Source of the DNA: Deltaproteobacteria bacterium
GTDB lineage: Bacteria; Myxococcota; Myxococcia; Myxococcales; Anaeromyxobacteraceae
Assembly (NCBI GenBank): GCA_016214955.1
Contig: JACRMN010000012.1
Coordinates: forward strand, 434,001 to 498,000
DNA length: 64,000 nucleotides
Reading direction: 5' to 3'
A model generated the notes under the pieces. It was not told the origin of the DNA, ran no database searches, and saw only the letters and a program-made list of their open reading frames with translations. The position numbers were made by a program, and so were the translations under genes. Below, piece by piece: positions 42,676-49,913 of this stretch. Numbering within the stretch: the stretch's first letter is position 1; the number at the start of each line of letters is the position of its first letter.

Positions 42676-44097
42676 GTGCGCCTCGAACGACTCGCCGCGC
42701 CGCTGCTCGCCACCCTGCTCTGGGCCTGCAGCAGCAGCAGCCACCCCACCTGCGATCCCGCCAGCCCCACCTCCTGCCCGGCCGGCCGGGTCTGCGAGAC
42801 GGTGAGCGGCGCGCCGCCCGCCTGCGTGCCTCCGCTGGTGATCCGCGGGACGGTGCGCGACCTCGCCTCCGGCGCCGCGGTGGCCGGGGCCCGGGTGGTG
42901 GCGCTCGACCAGAACCGGGCGCCGGCCAGCGCCGTGGCCACCACCGCCGCCGACGGCACCTACGCGCTCGAGGTACCGGCGGCGCGCGACGGCTCCGGCG
43001 CCCCGGCCGCGGCCGGGGTGACGCTGCGGGCCGACGCCGACGGCTACCAGAGCTTCCCCGGCGGCGTGCGCACGGCGCTGCCCATCGACCTGGCCACCGC
43101 CGCCTACGCCTCCGGCGCCGGGCGGTGGGAGCTGTCCGGCTCGCTCACCCAGGTCGGGCTCATCGCCTTGCCCGCCGACGCCACCCGCGCCCGCATCCAC
43201 GGCACCGTGGCGGTGCCCCCCTCGCGCGTGGGCGTGCTGGTGGTGGCCGAGCAGGGCGGGGTGGGCCGCGCCGTCATCGCCGACCGCAACGGCGGCTACG
43301 TGATCTTCAACCTGCCGGTGCCGGCCGATCCCACCCCCTACCGGGTGGAGGCCTACGCCCAGGGCGTGCAGTTCGCACCGGTGAACGTCGACCTCTCGCC
43401 CGGCGGCGACGGCCAGGCCAACCTCGCCATCTCCGGCGCGGCCGCCATCGGCTTCGGCGGCAACCTCATCTACAACAACGGCGTGGGCCCGCCGACGCAG
43501 GTGGCGCTGGCGGTGGCCTCCACCTACCTGGCCTCGCTCGACCGGGGCGAGACGCCGCCCGGGCTGGTGGCCCGCGTGGCCACGGGCAGCACCTACGCCT
43601 TCCAGGGCGTGCCCGACGGCACCTACCGGGTGCTGGCCTCCTTCGACGTGGACGGGGCGGTGCGCGACGTCTCCGGCGGTGGCAACACCGATTCGCCGAC
43701 GGTGACGGTGAGCGGCGGGGCGGTGCAGGGGGCGGTGCCGGGCTTCAAGCTCTGCGGGGCGGTGGACCTCACCTCCATCGACGGCCAGACCAGCCTGGGC
43801 ACGGCGCCGGTGGCGCTCACCCACGCCGCTCCGGCCTTCGTCTGGCAGAGGCAGTCCACCTATGCCAGCGCCGCGTACTACCGCATCCAGGTGATCGACG
43901 CCCTGGGCCAGCCGACCTGGGAGGTGGAGCAGGCGGCGACCGCCGGCACCAACCAGGTCACCTACGCCGGCCCGGCGCTGGCGCCGGGCATGTACTACCA
44001 GCTCCGCATCCAGGCCCTCGACGGCGCCTCGAGCGATCCGCTCACGGTGCAGCTCTCGCAGACCGAGGACCTGAAGGGCGTGTTCACGCTGCCGTAG
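42676..44097 (+). CDS. Lipoprotein with carboxypeptidase-regulatory-like (Ig) domains
   Basis: GTG 42676 follows GAGGAGG with good spacing. The 473-residue product has a lipoprotein signal (PLLATLLWACSSSS), a Cys-rich short stretch (CDPASPTSCPAGRVCE) and a CarboxypepD_reg-type domain (IRGTVRDLASGAAVAGARVVAL, ADGTYALEVP). Further beta domains follow, including IHGTVAVPPSRVGVLV and VATGSTYAFQGVPDGTYRVLASF. The last part resembles a fibronectin-like domain. Probably surface-exposed and structural or ligand-binding; it lies 60 bp after the helical protein in the same unit. Confidence 0.75.
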   Translation: MRLERLAAPLLATLLWACSSSSHPTCDPASPTSCPAGRVCETVSGAPPACVPPLVIRGTVRDLASGAAVAGARVVALDQNRAPASAVATTAADGTYALEVPAARDGSGAPAAAGVTLRADADGYQSFPGGVRTALPIDLATAAYASGAGRWELSGSLTQVGLIALPADATRARIHGTVAVPPSRVGVLVVAEQGGVGRAVIADRNGGYVIFNLPVPADPTPYRVEAYAQGVQFAPVNVDLSPGGDGQANLAISGAAAIGFGGNLIYNNGVGPPTQVALAVASTYLASLDRGETPPGLVARVATGSTYAFQGVPDGTYRVLASFDVDGAVRDVSGGGNTDSPTVTVSGGAVQGAVPGFKLCGAVDLTSIDGQTSLGTAPVALTHAAPAFVWQRQSTYASAAYYRIQVIDALGQPTWEVEQAATAGTNQVTYAGPALAPGMYYQLRIQALDGASSDPLTVQLSQTEDLKGVFTLP

Positions 44098-44100
44098 CCA

Positions 44101-44127
44101 GCTCGGCCGGGGGCTTGCGCGCCGAGC
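44101..44127 (+). terminator. Possible hairpin terminator of the ECF block
   Basis: Perfect 7-bp arms (GCTCGGC and GCCGAGC) with a 13-nt loop lie 4 bp after the lipoprotein stop codon. No T run. Confidence 0.4.
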
Positions 44128-44197
44128 CGCGGCGAAGGTCCAGGCTCGCCGATCCGGACGGATCCCGGAAGGGCCGCGCCGGCGCGCCCACCCGGAC

Positions 44198-44971
44198 GTG
44201 GACGCGCCCGAGGCGCCCGTGCTCTCCTGCCTCCCCGTGGAACGGCTCACCGAGAGCATCACCGTTCGCGTCCTCGACGCCGACGCCTTCGGCCTCCTGA
44301 CCCCCGTGGCCCTGGCGGGCTACCTCTCCGAGGTGGCCGGCCGCCACGCCCAGGCGCTCGACGCCGGCATGGACCTGCTGGCCTCTCGGGGCCAGGCCTG
44401 GGTGCTGGCCCGGAGCCGGATGGAGATCGCCGGCGAGGCCCGCGCGGGCGACCTGCTCGAGGTGGAGACCTGGCCCTCGGGCGCGAGCCGGCTCTGGGCG
44501 CTGCGCGACTTCCGGGTGCGGAGCGGGCGCGGAGAGGTAGCCCGGGCCATCACCGCCTGGCTGGTGATCGACCTGGCCACGCGCCGGCCGGTCCGGCCCG
44601 ACAAGGTGCTCGACCCGCGCCTCCACCCGGAGCGCGAGCACGCGCTGCCGCCGCCGGAGGAGAAGCTGCCGCCGCTCGAGGCGGCCGCCTGGGAGCGCCG
44701 CTTCTCCATCCGCTGGCTCGACATCGACCGGAACCGGCACGCCACCAACACCGCCTACCTGGGCTGGGCGCTGGAGGCGGTGCCGGAGGAGACCTGGGGC
44801 GGCGGGCGCGTGACCGGCCTGGAGGTGCACTACCTGGCCGAGTGCACCTACGGCAGCAAGGTGCTGTCGCGAGCCGCTCCCGGAGCGCCGGGCGAGCTCC
44901 GACACGCCGTGGTGCGCGAGGAGGACGGCAAGGAGCTGGCGCGGCTGTCGACGCGCTGGGCGCCGCGGTAG
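44198..44971 (+). CDS. Acyl-ACP thioesterase (FatA/FatB family)
   Basis: The 257-residue protein has two hotdog domains. The second contains SIRWLDIDRNRHATNTAYLGWALE, matching the plant-type acyl-ACP thioesterase catalytic pattern with the Asp, Asn and His residues; the first contains FGLLTPVALAGYLSEVAGRHA. It would release free fatty acids from acyl carrier protein. The GTG at 44198 starts the conserved region. It converges on the membrane protein at 44976, with 4 bp between the stops. Confidence 0.85.
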   Translation: MDAPEAPVLSCLPVERLTESITVRVLDADAFGLLTPVALAGYLSEVAGRHAQALDAGMDLLASRGQAWVLARSRMEIAGEARAGDLLEVETWPSGASRLWALRDFRVRSGRGEVARAITAWLVIDLATRRPVRPDKVLDPRLHPEREHALPPPEEKLPPLEAAAWERRFSIRWLDIDRNRHATNTAYLGWALEAVPEETWGGGRVTGLEVHYLAECTYGSKVLSRAAPGAPGELRHAVVREEDGKELARLSTRWAPR

Positions 44972-44975
44972 CGCG

Positions 44976-45569
44976 CTACGGCATCCGGCCCGGTGGGACC
45001 TTCGCCAGGAACTCCAGCTCGGCGCGGGCCTCGGTGGCCGACTGCAGCACCGCTGGCGGCAAGCTGACGAGCGCGTGCTGGGCGAAGTCGCCGATGCCCT
45101 CGAGATCGACGGGCACCCAGAGCCAGGCGCCGGCGGCGACGATGAAGAACCAGCGCGAGCCGGGGTTCCAGGTGATGCGCTCCACCTCGCTCCACCTCAC
45201 CCGCAGCCTGGTGATGGCGAAGACGCGCTCGATGGTCCGCCCGTCCACCCGCAGACACTGGCGGAACTCGGCTGCCGCCAGCCACACCACCAGCCAGCCG
45301 CCCAGCGCCAGCAGCCCCGCCGCCAGCACCAGGCCGAACTGGCCGTTCTGGCCCTCGCGCCCCACCTTGGCGAGCACCGCCACCAGCAGCATGGTGGGCC
45401 CGAGCGCCAGCCCGGCGAACATCAGGTTGCGGCCGCGCGGCGGGCGGAGCACCGCGACCCCGTTTTGCAGCGGGACGCGGGAGCGGAGGCCGGTGGGGCG
45501 GAGCAGGAGGAACCGCCAGCCGAGCATGAGGGCGGTCATCACCAGCAGGCTGACGATCTGCAGCTTCAT
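44976..45569 (-). CDS. Membrane protein with PH-like domain
   Basis: The 197-residue protein has an N-terminal span (LQIVSLLVMTALMLGWRF) and two central spans, then a domain with CLRVDGRTIERVFAITRLRVRWSEVERITW, recalling bacterial PH-like modules found after transmembrane pairs. The start at 45569 follows AAGGCAGG and is preceded by a CCTTG-N8-CAAGG repeat. Function unknown. Confidence 0.7.
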   Translation of the reverse strand: MKLQIVSLLVMTALMLGWRFLLLRPTGLRSRVPLQNGVAVLRPPRGRNLMFAGLALGPTMLLVAVLAKVGREGQNGQFGLVLAAGLLALGGWLVVWLAAAEFRQCLRVDGRTIERVFAITRLRVRWSEVERITWNPGSRWFFIVAAGAWLWVPVDLEGIGDFAQHALVSLPPAVLQSATEARAELEFLAKVPPGRMP

Positions 45570-45898
45570 CCTGCCTTGTACATTTGCAAGGTGAGGGCCG
45601 CGCGCAAGGGGTTTGATGCGGGTAGCGACTGGTCCTTCCGGGGGCGGTTCGGCGCCGCGGACGGCGCCGGACGCGCCGGAGTGGCGCGGTTCCTTGCACT
45701 GCGCACGCAGGGAATGCCGGAAGTACGGGCAGATCGGGGGGGTCCAGGCGGCGGGTCTCCCGTGCCGGTGGCGGAGAGGTGACCCCTCCTTCCGCGGGTG
45801 GTGGAGCCGGTGTGGTCCGGGCTGGGAGATATGCCCCAGGGGCGCGTGATCCTTCCCAGCTCCGGGCGGCGCCGCGCGGCTGCCGCGGCGGGATTCCC
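45570..45898. other. 329-bp gap with an inverted repeat near the start of the PH-like gene
   Basis: No convincing gene was found here. At 45574-45591 lies CCTTG-N8-CAAGG with an unusually AT-rich centre, right before the start of the leftward PH-like gene, so it is a candidate operator or promoter part. The rest is GC-rich with several small self-complementary stretches and nothing recognisable. Confidence 0.4.
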
Positions 45899-46753
45899 TC
45901 ACGGCAGGACGGCGCCGGTGGCGGCGACGTGCGGTGCCCAGAAGCGGAGGTGGGCGCCCTTGTACCAGCCGTGCGCGGCCATCGGCAGCCGCCGGCCCGC
46001 CAGCCGGTAGAGCCGGCCGGGGTTGATGTCGAAGGAGAAGGAGAGGGCCTCCTCCACGCTGGGCGTGTGGTGGGGGAAGCCCTTCTTCCGGGGCTCGATG
46101 CTCCAGAAGATGTCCTCGTGGAAGTGGTGCGTCCCCTGGTTGCGCAGGTAGTGGTCGATGGCGCCCTTCATCTCCACCGTGAGCCGGTGGTGGGTGGACA
46201 CCTTGCGCAGCGAGAAGCCGCCGTTGCCGACGCGGTTGCGGGTCTCGTAGCGGTAGACCTTGTCCTGCGGCCCGAGCACCAGCTTCGAGACCTCCATCTT
46301 GATCCGGTGGAGGCCGGCCGAGACGGGTGACTTGGAGAGCCAGGGCGCTCCGACGTAGTCGTAGCCCCGCTCCACCCAGCTCGCCAGCTCGTCGCGGAAG
46401 ACGAAGACGTCGAGCTGGCAGATGAGCAGGTACTCGCTCCGCTGGAATCGCTGGTAGAAGCCGGTGGAGAGCAGCAGCCGGTTGTAGCCCTGGATGGAGC
46501 GGAAGTAGTCGGGGTCGAAGGTCTCGACCGCGCGGAAGGGCCAGCGCCGCTCGAGGGCCGAGGTGTCGAGCCCCTCCGGCTTCACCATCACCAGGTGCTG
46601 CCCGCCCAGCACCTGGAAGCAGCGGTCCAGCGACAGCGTCTCGTAGGGGTCGAGGTCGGTGCGGTACACCGGCACCGCCACCGAGAGCCGGTCGGCACCG
46701 AGCTTCTCGCCGGTGGGGCCCGGGGGCCCGGGCTGGTTCCCGGTGGTGCGCAT
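45899..46753 (-). CDS. DUF5672 family protein (glycosyltransferase-like)
   Basis: The 284-residue protein has VAVPVYRTDLDPYETLSLDRCFQVL, QRSEYLLICQLDVFVFRDEL with a DxD-like QLDVF motif, VGAPWLSK and NRVGNGGFSLRKVS, then HEDIFWSIE, all typical of DUF5672 proteins related to glycosyltransferases. ATG 46753 is preferred; the upstream extension is Arg/Pro-rich. No other glycan synthesis gene is adjacent, so its acceptor is unknown. Confidence 0.8.
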   Translation of the reverse strand: MRTTGNQPGPPGPTGEKLGADRLSVAVPVYRTDLDPYETLSLDRCFQVLGGQHLVMVKPEGLDTSALERRWPFRAVETFDPDYFRSIQGYNRLLLSTGFYQRFQRSEYLLICQLDVFVFRDELASWVERGYDYVGAPWLSKSPVSAGLHRIKMEVSKLVLGPQDKVYRYETRNRVGNGGFSLRKVSTHHRLTVEMKGAIDHYLRNQGTHHFHEDIFWSIEPRKKGFPHHTPSVEEALSFSFDINPGRLYRLAGRRLPMAAHGWYKGAHLRFWAPHVAATGAVLP

Positions 46754-46911
46754 GGAGGGGCCGAAGGCCGGGCCAATCTGGCACGGGCGCCGGGGAGCGG
46801 CAAGCGGCCGGGCAGGAGGTCTGCGGAGCACCAGCCGTCCGGCCCAGGAGCAGTCCGCCCCTCGCGGTCCCCGGTAGGCGCAGGGGTCGGTGCGGTGCGA
46901 GAATCCCGCAG

Positions 46912-47691
46912 GTGAGGACCGTGGTCGCCACTCGCTACGTCACCCCGCTGCGCGAGGGCGGCTCCCTGCCGGCCATCGTCGAGGGCGACGACCAGGGGCT
47001 CTACGTCGTCAAGTTCCGCGGCGCCGGCCAGGGTCCCAAGGCGCTGGTGGCCGAGTGGGTGGCCGGCGAGCTGGCCCGGGCCGCCGGGCTCCAGGTGCCG
47101 GAGCTGGTGCGGGTGGAGGTGAGCCCGGCGCTGGGCCGCAACGAGCCCGACGGCGAGATCCGCGACCTGCTCAGGGCCAGCGCCGGCGAGAACCTCGGCC
47201 TCGACTACCTGCCCGGCAGCGTCACCTTCGACCCGGCCGTGGAGCCGGCGCCCGGCGGCGGAGAGGCCTCGGAGGTGGTCTGGTTCGACGCCCTGGTCCA
47301 GAACGTGGACCGCACCCCCCGCAACCCCAACCTGCTCCTCTGGCACCGGCGGCTCTGGCTCATCGACCACGGCGCCGCGCTCTACTTCCATCACGACTGG
47401 GCCCGCGCGGCGGCGGCCGCCGCCTCGCCCTTCCCGCAGGTGAAGGAGCACGTGCTGCTCCGCTGGGCCGACGACCTGCCCGGCGCCGGCGCCCGCCTCG
47501 TCAAGCGCCTCGGCCCCGAGGTGGTGGGCCGGATCCTGGCCGCCCTCCCGGACGCCTGGCTCCCGGCCGAGCCCCTGCTCCGAGATCCCGCTGCCCACCG
47601 GGCCGCCTACGCCGCCCAGCTGGCGCGGCGGCTCGCGGCGGCCCCCACCTTCGTCGAGGAGGCGGTGCGTGCCCGCGCAGCGATCGTTTGA
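46912..47691 (+). CDS. HipA-like kinase-fold protein
   Basis: The 259-residue protein resembles the stand-alone HipA-like family: YVVKFRGAGQGPKALVAEWVAGELARAAGL at the nucleotide-binding Lys region, then VVWFDALVQNVDRTPRNPNLLLWHRRLWLIDHGAALYFHH with N-V-D-R-T and I-D-H-G kinase-type motifs. GTG 46912 lies 7 nt after a GAGAAT hexamer. It overlaps the DUF3037 gene by 23 bp, a pairing common in other genomes. Not shown to be a toxin. Confidence 0.82.
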   Translation: MRTVVATRYVTPLREGGSLPAIVEGDDQGLYVVKFRGAGQGPKALVAEWVAGELARAAGLQVPELVRVEVSPALGRNEPDGEIRDLLRASAGENLGLDYLPGSVTFDPAVEPAPGGGEASEVVWFDALVQNVDRTPRNPNLLLWHRRLWLIDHGAALYFHHDWARAAAAAASPFPQVKEHVLLRWADDLPGAGARLVKRLGPEVVGRILAALPDAWLPAEPLLRDPAAHRAAYAAQLARRLAAAPTFVEEAVRARAAIV

Positions 47692-48070
47692 CTACGCCGT
47701 CGTCCGGGTGGTCCCGCGCGTCGAGCGCGAGGAGTTCCTCAACGCCGGGGTGATCCTCTGGTGCGCCGAGGCCGACTGGCTGGGGGCCCGGGTCGAGCTC
47801 TCGCCGGAGCGTCTCCGGGCGCTGGCGCCAGAGGTGGATGCGGCGCTGGTGGCGGCGCACCTCGAGGCCATCCCGCGCATCGCCGCGGGCGACCCCGGCG
47901 CCGGCCCCATCGCCCGGCTCTCGCGCCGCGAGCGCTGGCACTGGCTGGTGGCGCCGCGCAGCACCATCCTGCAGGTGTCGCCGGTGCACGCCGGCCTCTG
48001 CCAGGAGCCTGCCCGCGCGCTGGAGCACCTCCTCGACCGGATGGTGCGCCTGCCGCCTACCGGAAGGTGA
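47669..48070 (+). CDS. DUF3037 family protein
   Basis: The 133-residue protein begins FDYAVVRVVPRVEREEFLNAGVILWC, the defining start of DUF3037, and later has WHWLVAPRSTILQVSPVHAGLCQEP. Function is unknown, but the family is regularly encoded after the HipA-like protein, as here. Its 3' end overlaps the opposite-strand gene by 14 bp. Confidence 0.85.
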   Translation: MPAQRSFDYAVVRVVPRVEREEFLNAGVILWCAEADWLGARVELSPERLRALAPEVDAALVAAHLEAIPRIAAGDPGAGPIARLSRRERWHWLVAPRSTILQVSPVHAGLCQEPARALEHLLDRMVRLPPTGR

Positions 48071-48461
48071 CGTCGCGGTCCACCTCGGGCGGTGGATCCT
48101 CCGCCTCGAGCACCAGGTACTTGGCCTCCTCGGAGAAGGACCCGGTCCGCCAGGCGGCCCAGCCGGAGCCCAGCACCGCAAGCCCGCCCGCCGCCAGCAG
48201 GACGTGGGTGAGCAGCGTGCCGTGGCGCACGTCCATGACGATGCCCGCCGTGGCGCCGGCGATCCCGACGGCCAGGTTGGCGAGGGTCATCGCGGTGACG
48301 AGCGGGCCCCGCGTCTCGCCCTGGTGGTGGTCGCAGGGCGCGTCCTGCACCCGCACCCAGCCCGGGCGGTGGGGGCACTTGCCGTAGGTGGCGAGGCCCG
48401 GCGTCGAGGAGCGCGCCAGCAGCTCGCAGGTCCCGCAGCGCCTGGTCGAGGGCCCGGCCAC
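48057..48461 (-). CDS. Hypothetical membrane protein with N-terminal Cys motif
   Basis: From GTG 48461 the protein has 134 residues. The first part holds RRCGTCELLARS, YGKCPH and DAPCDHH, a C-x2-C ... C ... C arrangement that could bind zinc. Two spans follow (LANLAVGIAGATAGIVM and THVLLAAGGLAVLGSGWAA), then a charged C-terminus. The start is uncertain; an in-frame start at 48536 gives a longer, less convincing N-terminus. Confidence 0.55.
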   Translation of the reverse strand: MAGPSTRRCGTCELLARSSTPGLATYGKCPHRPGWVRVQDAPCDHHQGETRGPLVTAMTLANLAVGIAGATAGIVMDVRHGTLLTHVLLAAGGLAVLGSGWAAWRTGSFSEEAKYLVLEAEDPPPEVDRDVTFR

Positions 48462-48532
48462 GAGTCGATCATGGCGATGGCGCGGCGGGAGCGCCAGTGC
48501 ACCTGGAGCGCAGCCCGCCGGGGGGCCAGCGG

Positions 48533-48736
48533 TCACTCACCGCTGGGGTCGCAGCCACCGGTCGCGAGCTCGACCTCGAGCTCCGGGTGGCGCTCCCGGA
48601 GCATGGCGGCGTGGGCCTCGAGGCGGTGGCGGTCGCGGCTCCGGCAGAAGGGCGGGTCGAGCCGCTCGCTCTCCGGCAGGAGCCAGCAGGCGCACGCGGG
48701 CATGCCGTTCACGCGGATGTGCCAGACCGAGGACAC
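48533..48736 (-). CDS. Small Cys-containing hypothetical protein (67 aa)
   Basis: GTG 48736 starts a 67-residue protein with VWHIRVNGMPACACWLLPESERLDPPFCRSRDRHRLEAHAAML and a late Cys. A TAGAAG hexamer ends 7 nt before the start, on the strand divergent from the YcaQ-like gene. Four cysteines suggest metal binding, but no family is recognised. Confidence 0.5.
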   Translation of the reverse strand: MSSVWHIRVNGMPACACWLLPESERLDPPFCRSRDRHRLEAHAAMLRERHPELEVELATGGCDPSGE

Positions 48737-48794
48737 GGCCGGTCTTCTACACCGGATCCCTTCCCCTGTCGCACCCGGGCGGCATGATGGCGCC

Positions 48795-49913
48795 GTGCCC
48801 GGCACCCTCGATCTCGCGCGCCTGCGCCGCCACGCCGTGGCCCGCAGCCTCCTCGCGCCCACCTCGCTCCCGCGGGCCATCGAGCGGCTGGGCTTCGTCC
48901 AGGCCGATCCCATCCGCGCGCCGGCGCGGGCCCAGGATCTGATCCTCCGGCACCGGGTGGAGGGGTACCGGGCCGACGAGGTGGAGCGCCGCTACCCGCG
49001 CCTGGCGCTGGAGGAGGACTGGCTGGTGAACTACGGCCTGCTCCCGCGCCGCCACCTGGCGCTCCTCCACCCCCGCACCCCGCGCCGGCGCTGGAGCGCG
49101 CTGGAGCGGCGCCGGGCCGCGGCCCTCCTGGCCTTCGTCCGCGAGCGGGGCCCCTGCTCCTGGCGCGAGGTGGAGGAGGCCTTCGACCACGGCCGCACCC
49201 GCAACGACTGGGGCGGGACCTCGCGCGCCACCACCCGGCTGCTCGACGGCCTGCACTACCGCGGGCTCCTGCGGGTGGCGCGCCGCGAGCAGGGGCTGCG
49301 GGTCTTCGAGGCCGCGCCCCCTCGCCTCGAGGACGGGCTCGGCCCGGCCGGTCGGGCCGACGCCCTCCTCGGCCTGGCCCTCGCCGCCTACGCCCCGCTG
49401 CCGGAGGCCAGCCTGGGCACGCTGGCCCGCTTCCTCCGGGCGGGCGCGCCCCACCTCGCCGCCGAGCTGCTGCGGGCCCGGGACCGGGCGCTGGGCCGGC
49501 TGCCGCGGGCCGAGGTGGGCGGGGAGCGCTGGTGCTGGCCCGAGGGCGAGGACCCGCGCGACCCGCGCTGGGAGGAGGCGGAGGGGGAGCGGGTGCGGCT
49601 GCTCGCGCCCTTCGACCCGGTGGTGTGGGACCGGCGGCGCTTCGAGGTGCTCTGGGGCTGGTCCTACCGCTTCGAGGCCTACCTCCCGGAGCCGCGGCGC
49701 CGCCGGGGCTACTACGCGCTGCCGCTCCTCTGGCGCGACCGGGTGGTGGGCTGGGCCAACCTCTCGGTGGAGGGCGGGCGGCTCCGCTGCGCCACCGGCT
49801 TCGAGGGGGCGCCGCCGCGCGGGCGCGCCTTCCGCCGGGGGCTGGAGGAGGAGCTGGCCGGCATGGGCCGCTTCCTCGGGCTCACCGGGGAAGCGGCCGC
49901 CGCCGGGTGCTAG
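48795..49913 (+). CDS. YcaQ-like winged-helix DNA glycosylase family protein
   Basis: The 372-residue protein matches the HTH_42/YcaQ family: LARLRRHAVARSLL, LGFVQADPIRAPARAQDLILRHRVEGY, DDW-type EEDWLVNYGLLPRR and, at the C-terminal half, LLAPFDPVVWDRRRFEVLWGWSYRFEAYLPEPRRRRGYYALPLLWRDRVVGW. Relatives unhook DNA interstrand crosslinks or excise alkylated bases; members with a catalytic QxD have QADP, present here. Start GTG 48795. It overlaps the oppositely oriented pepF by 4 bp at the stops. Confidence 0.85.
   Translation: MPGTLDLARLRRHAVARSLLAPTSLPRAIERLGFVQADPIRAPARAQDLILRHRVEGYRADEVERRYPRLALEEDWLVNYGLLPRRHLALLHPRTPRRRWSALERRRAAALLAFVRERGPCSWREVEEAFDHGRTRNDWGGTSRATTRLLDGLHYRGLLRVARREQGLRVFEAAPPRLEDGLGPAGRADALLGLALAAYAPLPEASLGTLARFLRAGAPHLAAELLRARDRALGRLPRAEVGGERWCWPEGEDPRDPRWEEAEGERVRLLAPFDPVVWDRRRFEVLWGWSYRFEAYLPEPRRRRGYYALPLLWRDRVVGWANLSVEGGRLRCATGFEGAPPRGRAFRRGLEEELAGMGRFLGLTGEAAAAGC

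Noticed and set aside
45570-45898. tRNA or small RNA gene in the gap
   Set aside because: A GGTTCG-like T-loop match occurs, but no acceptor or anticodon stem can be drawn around it.
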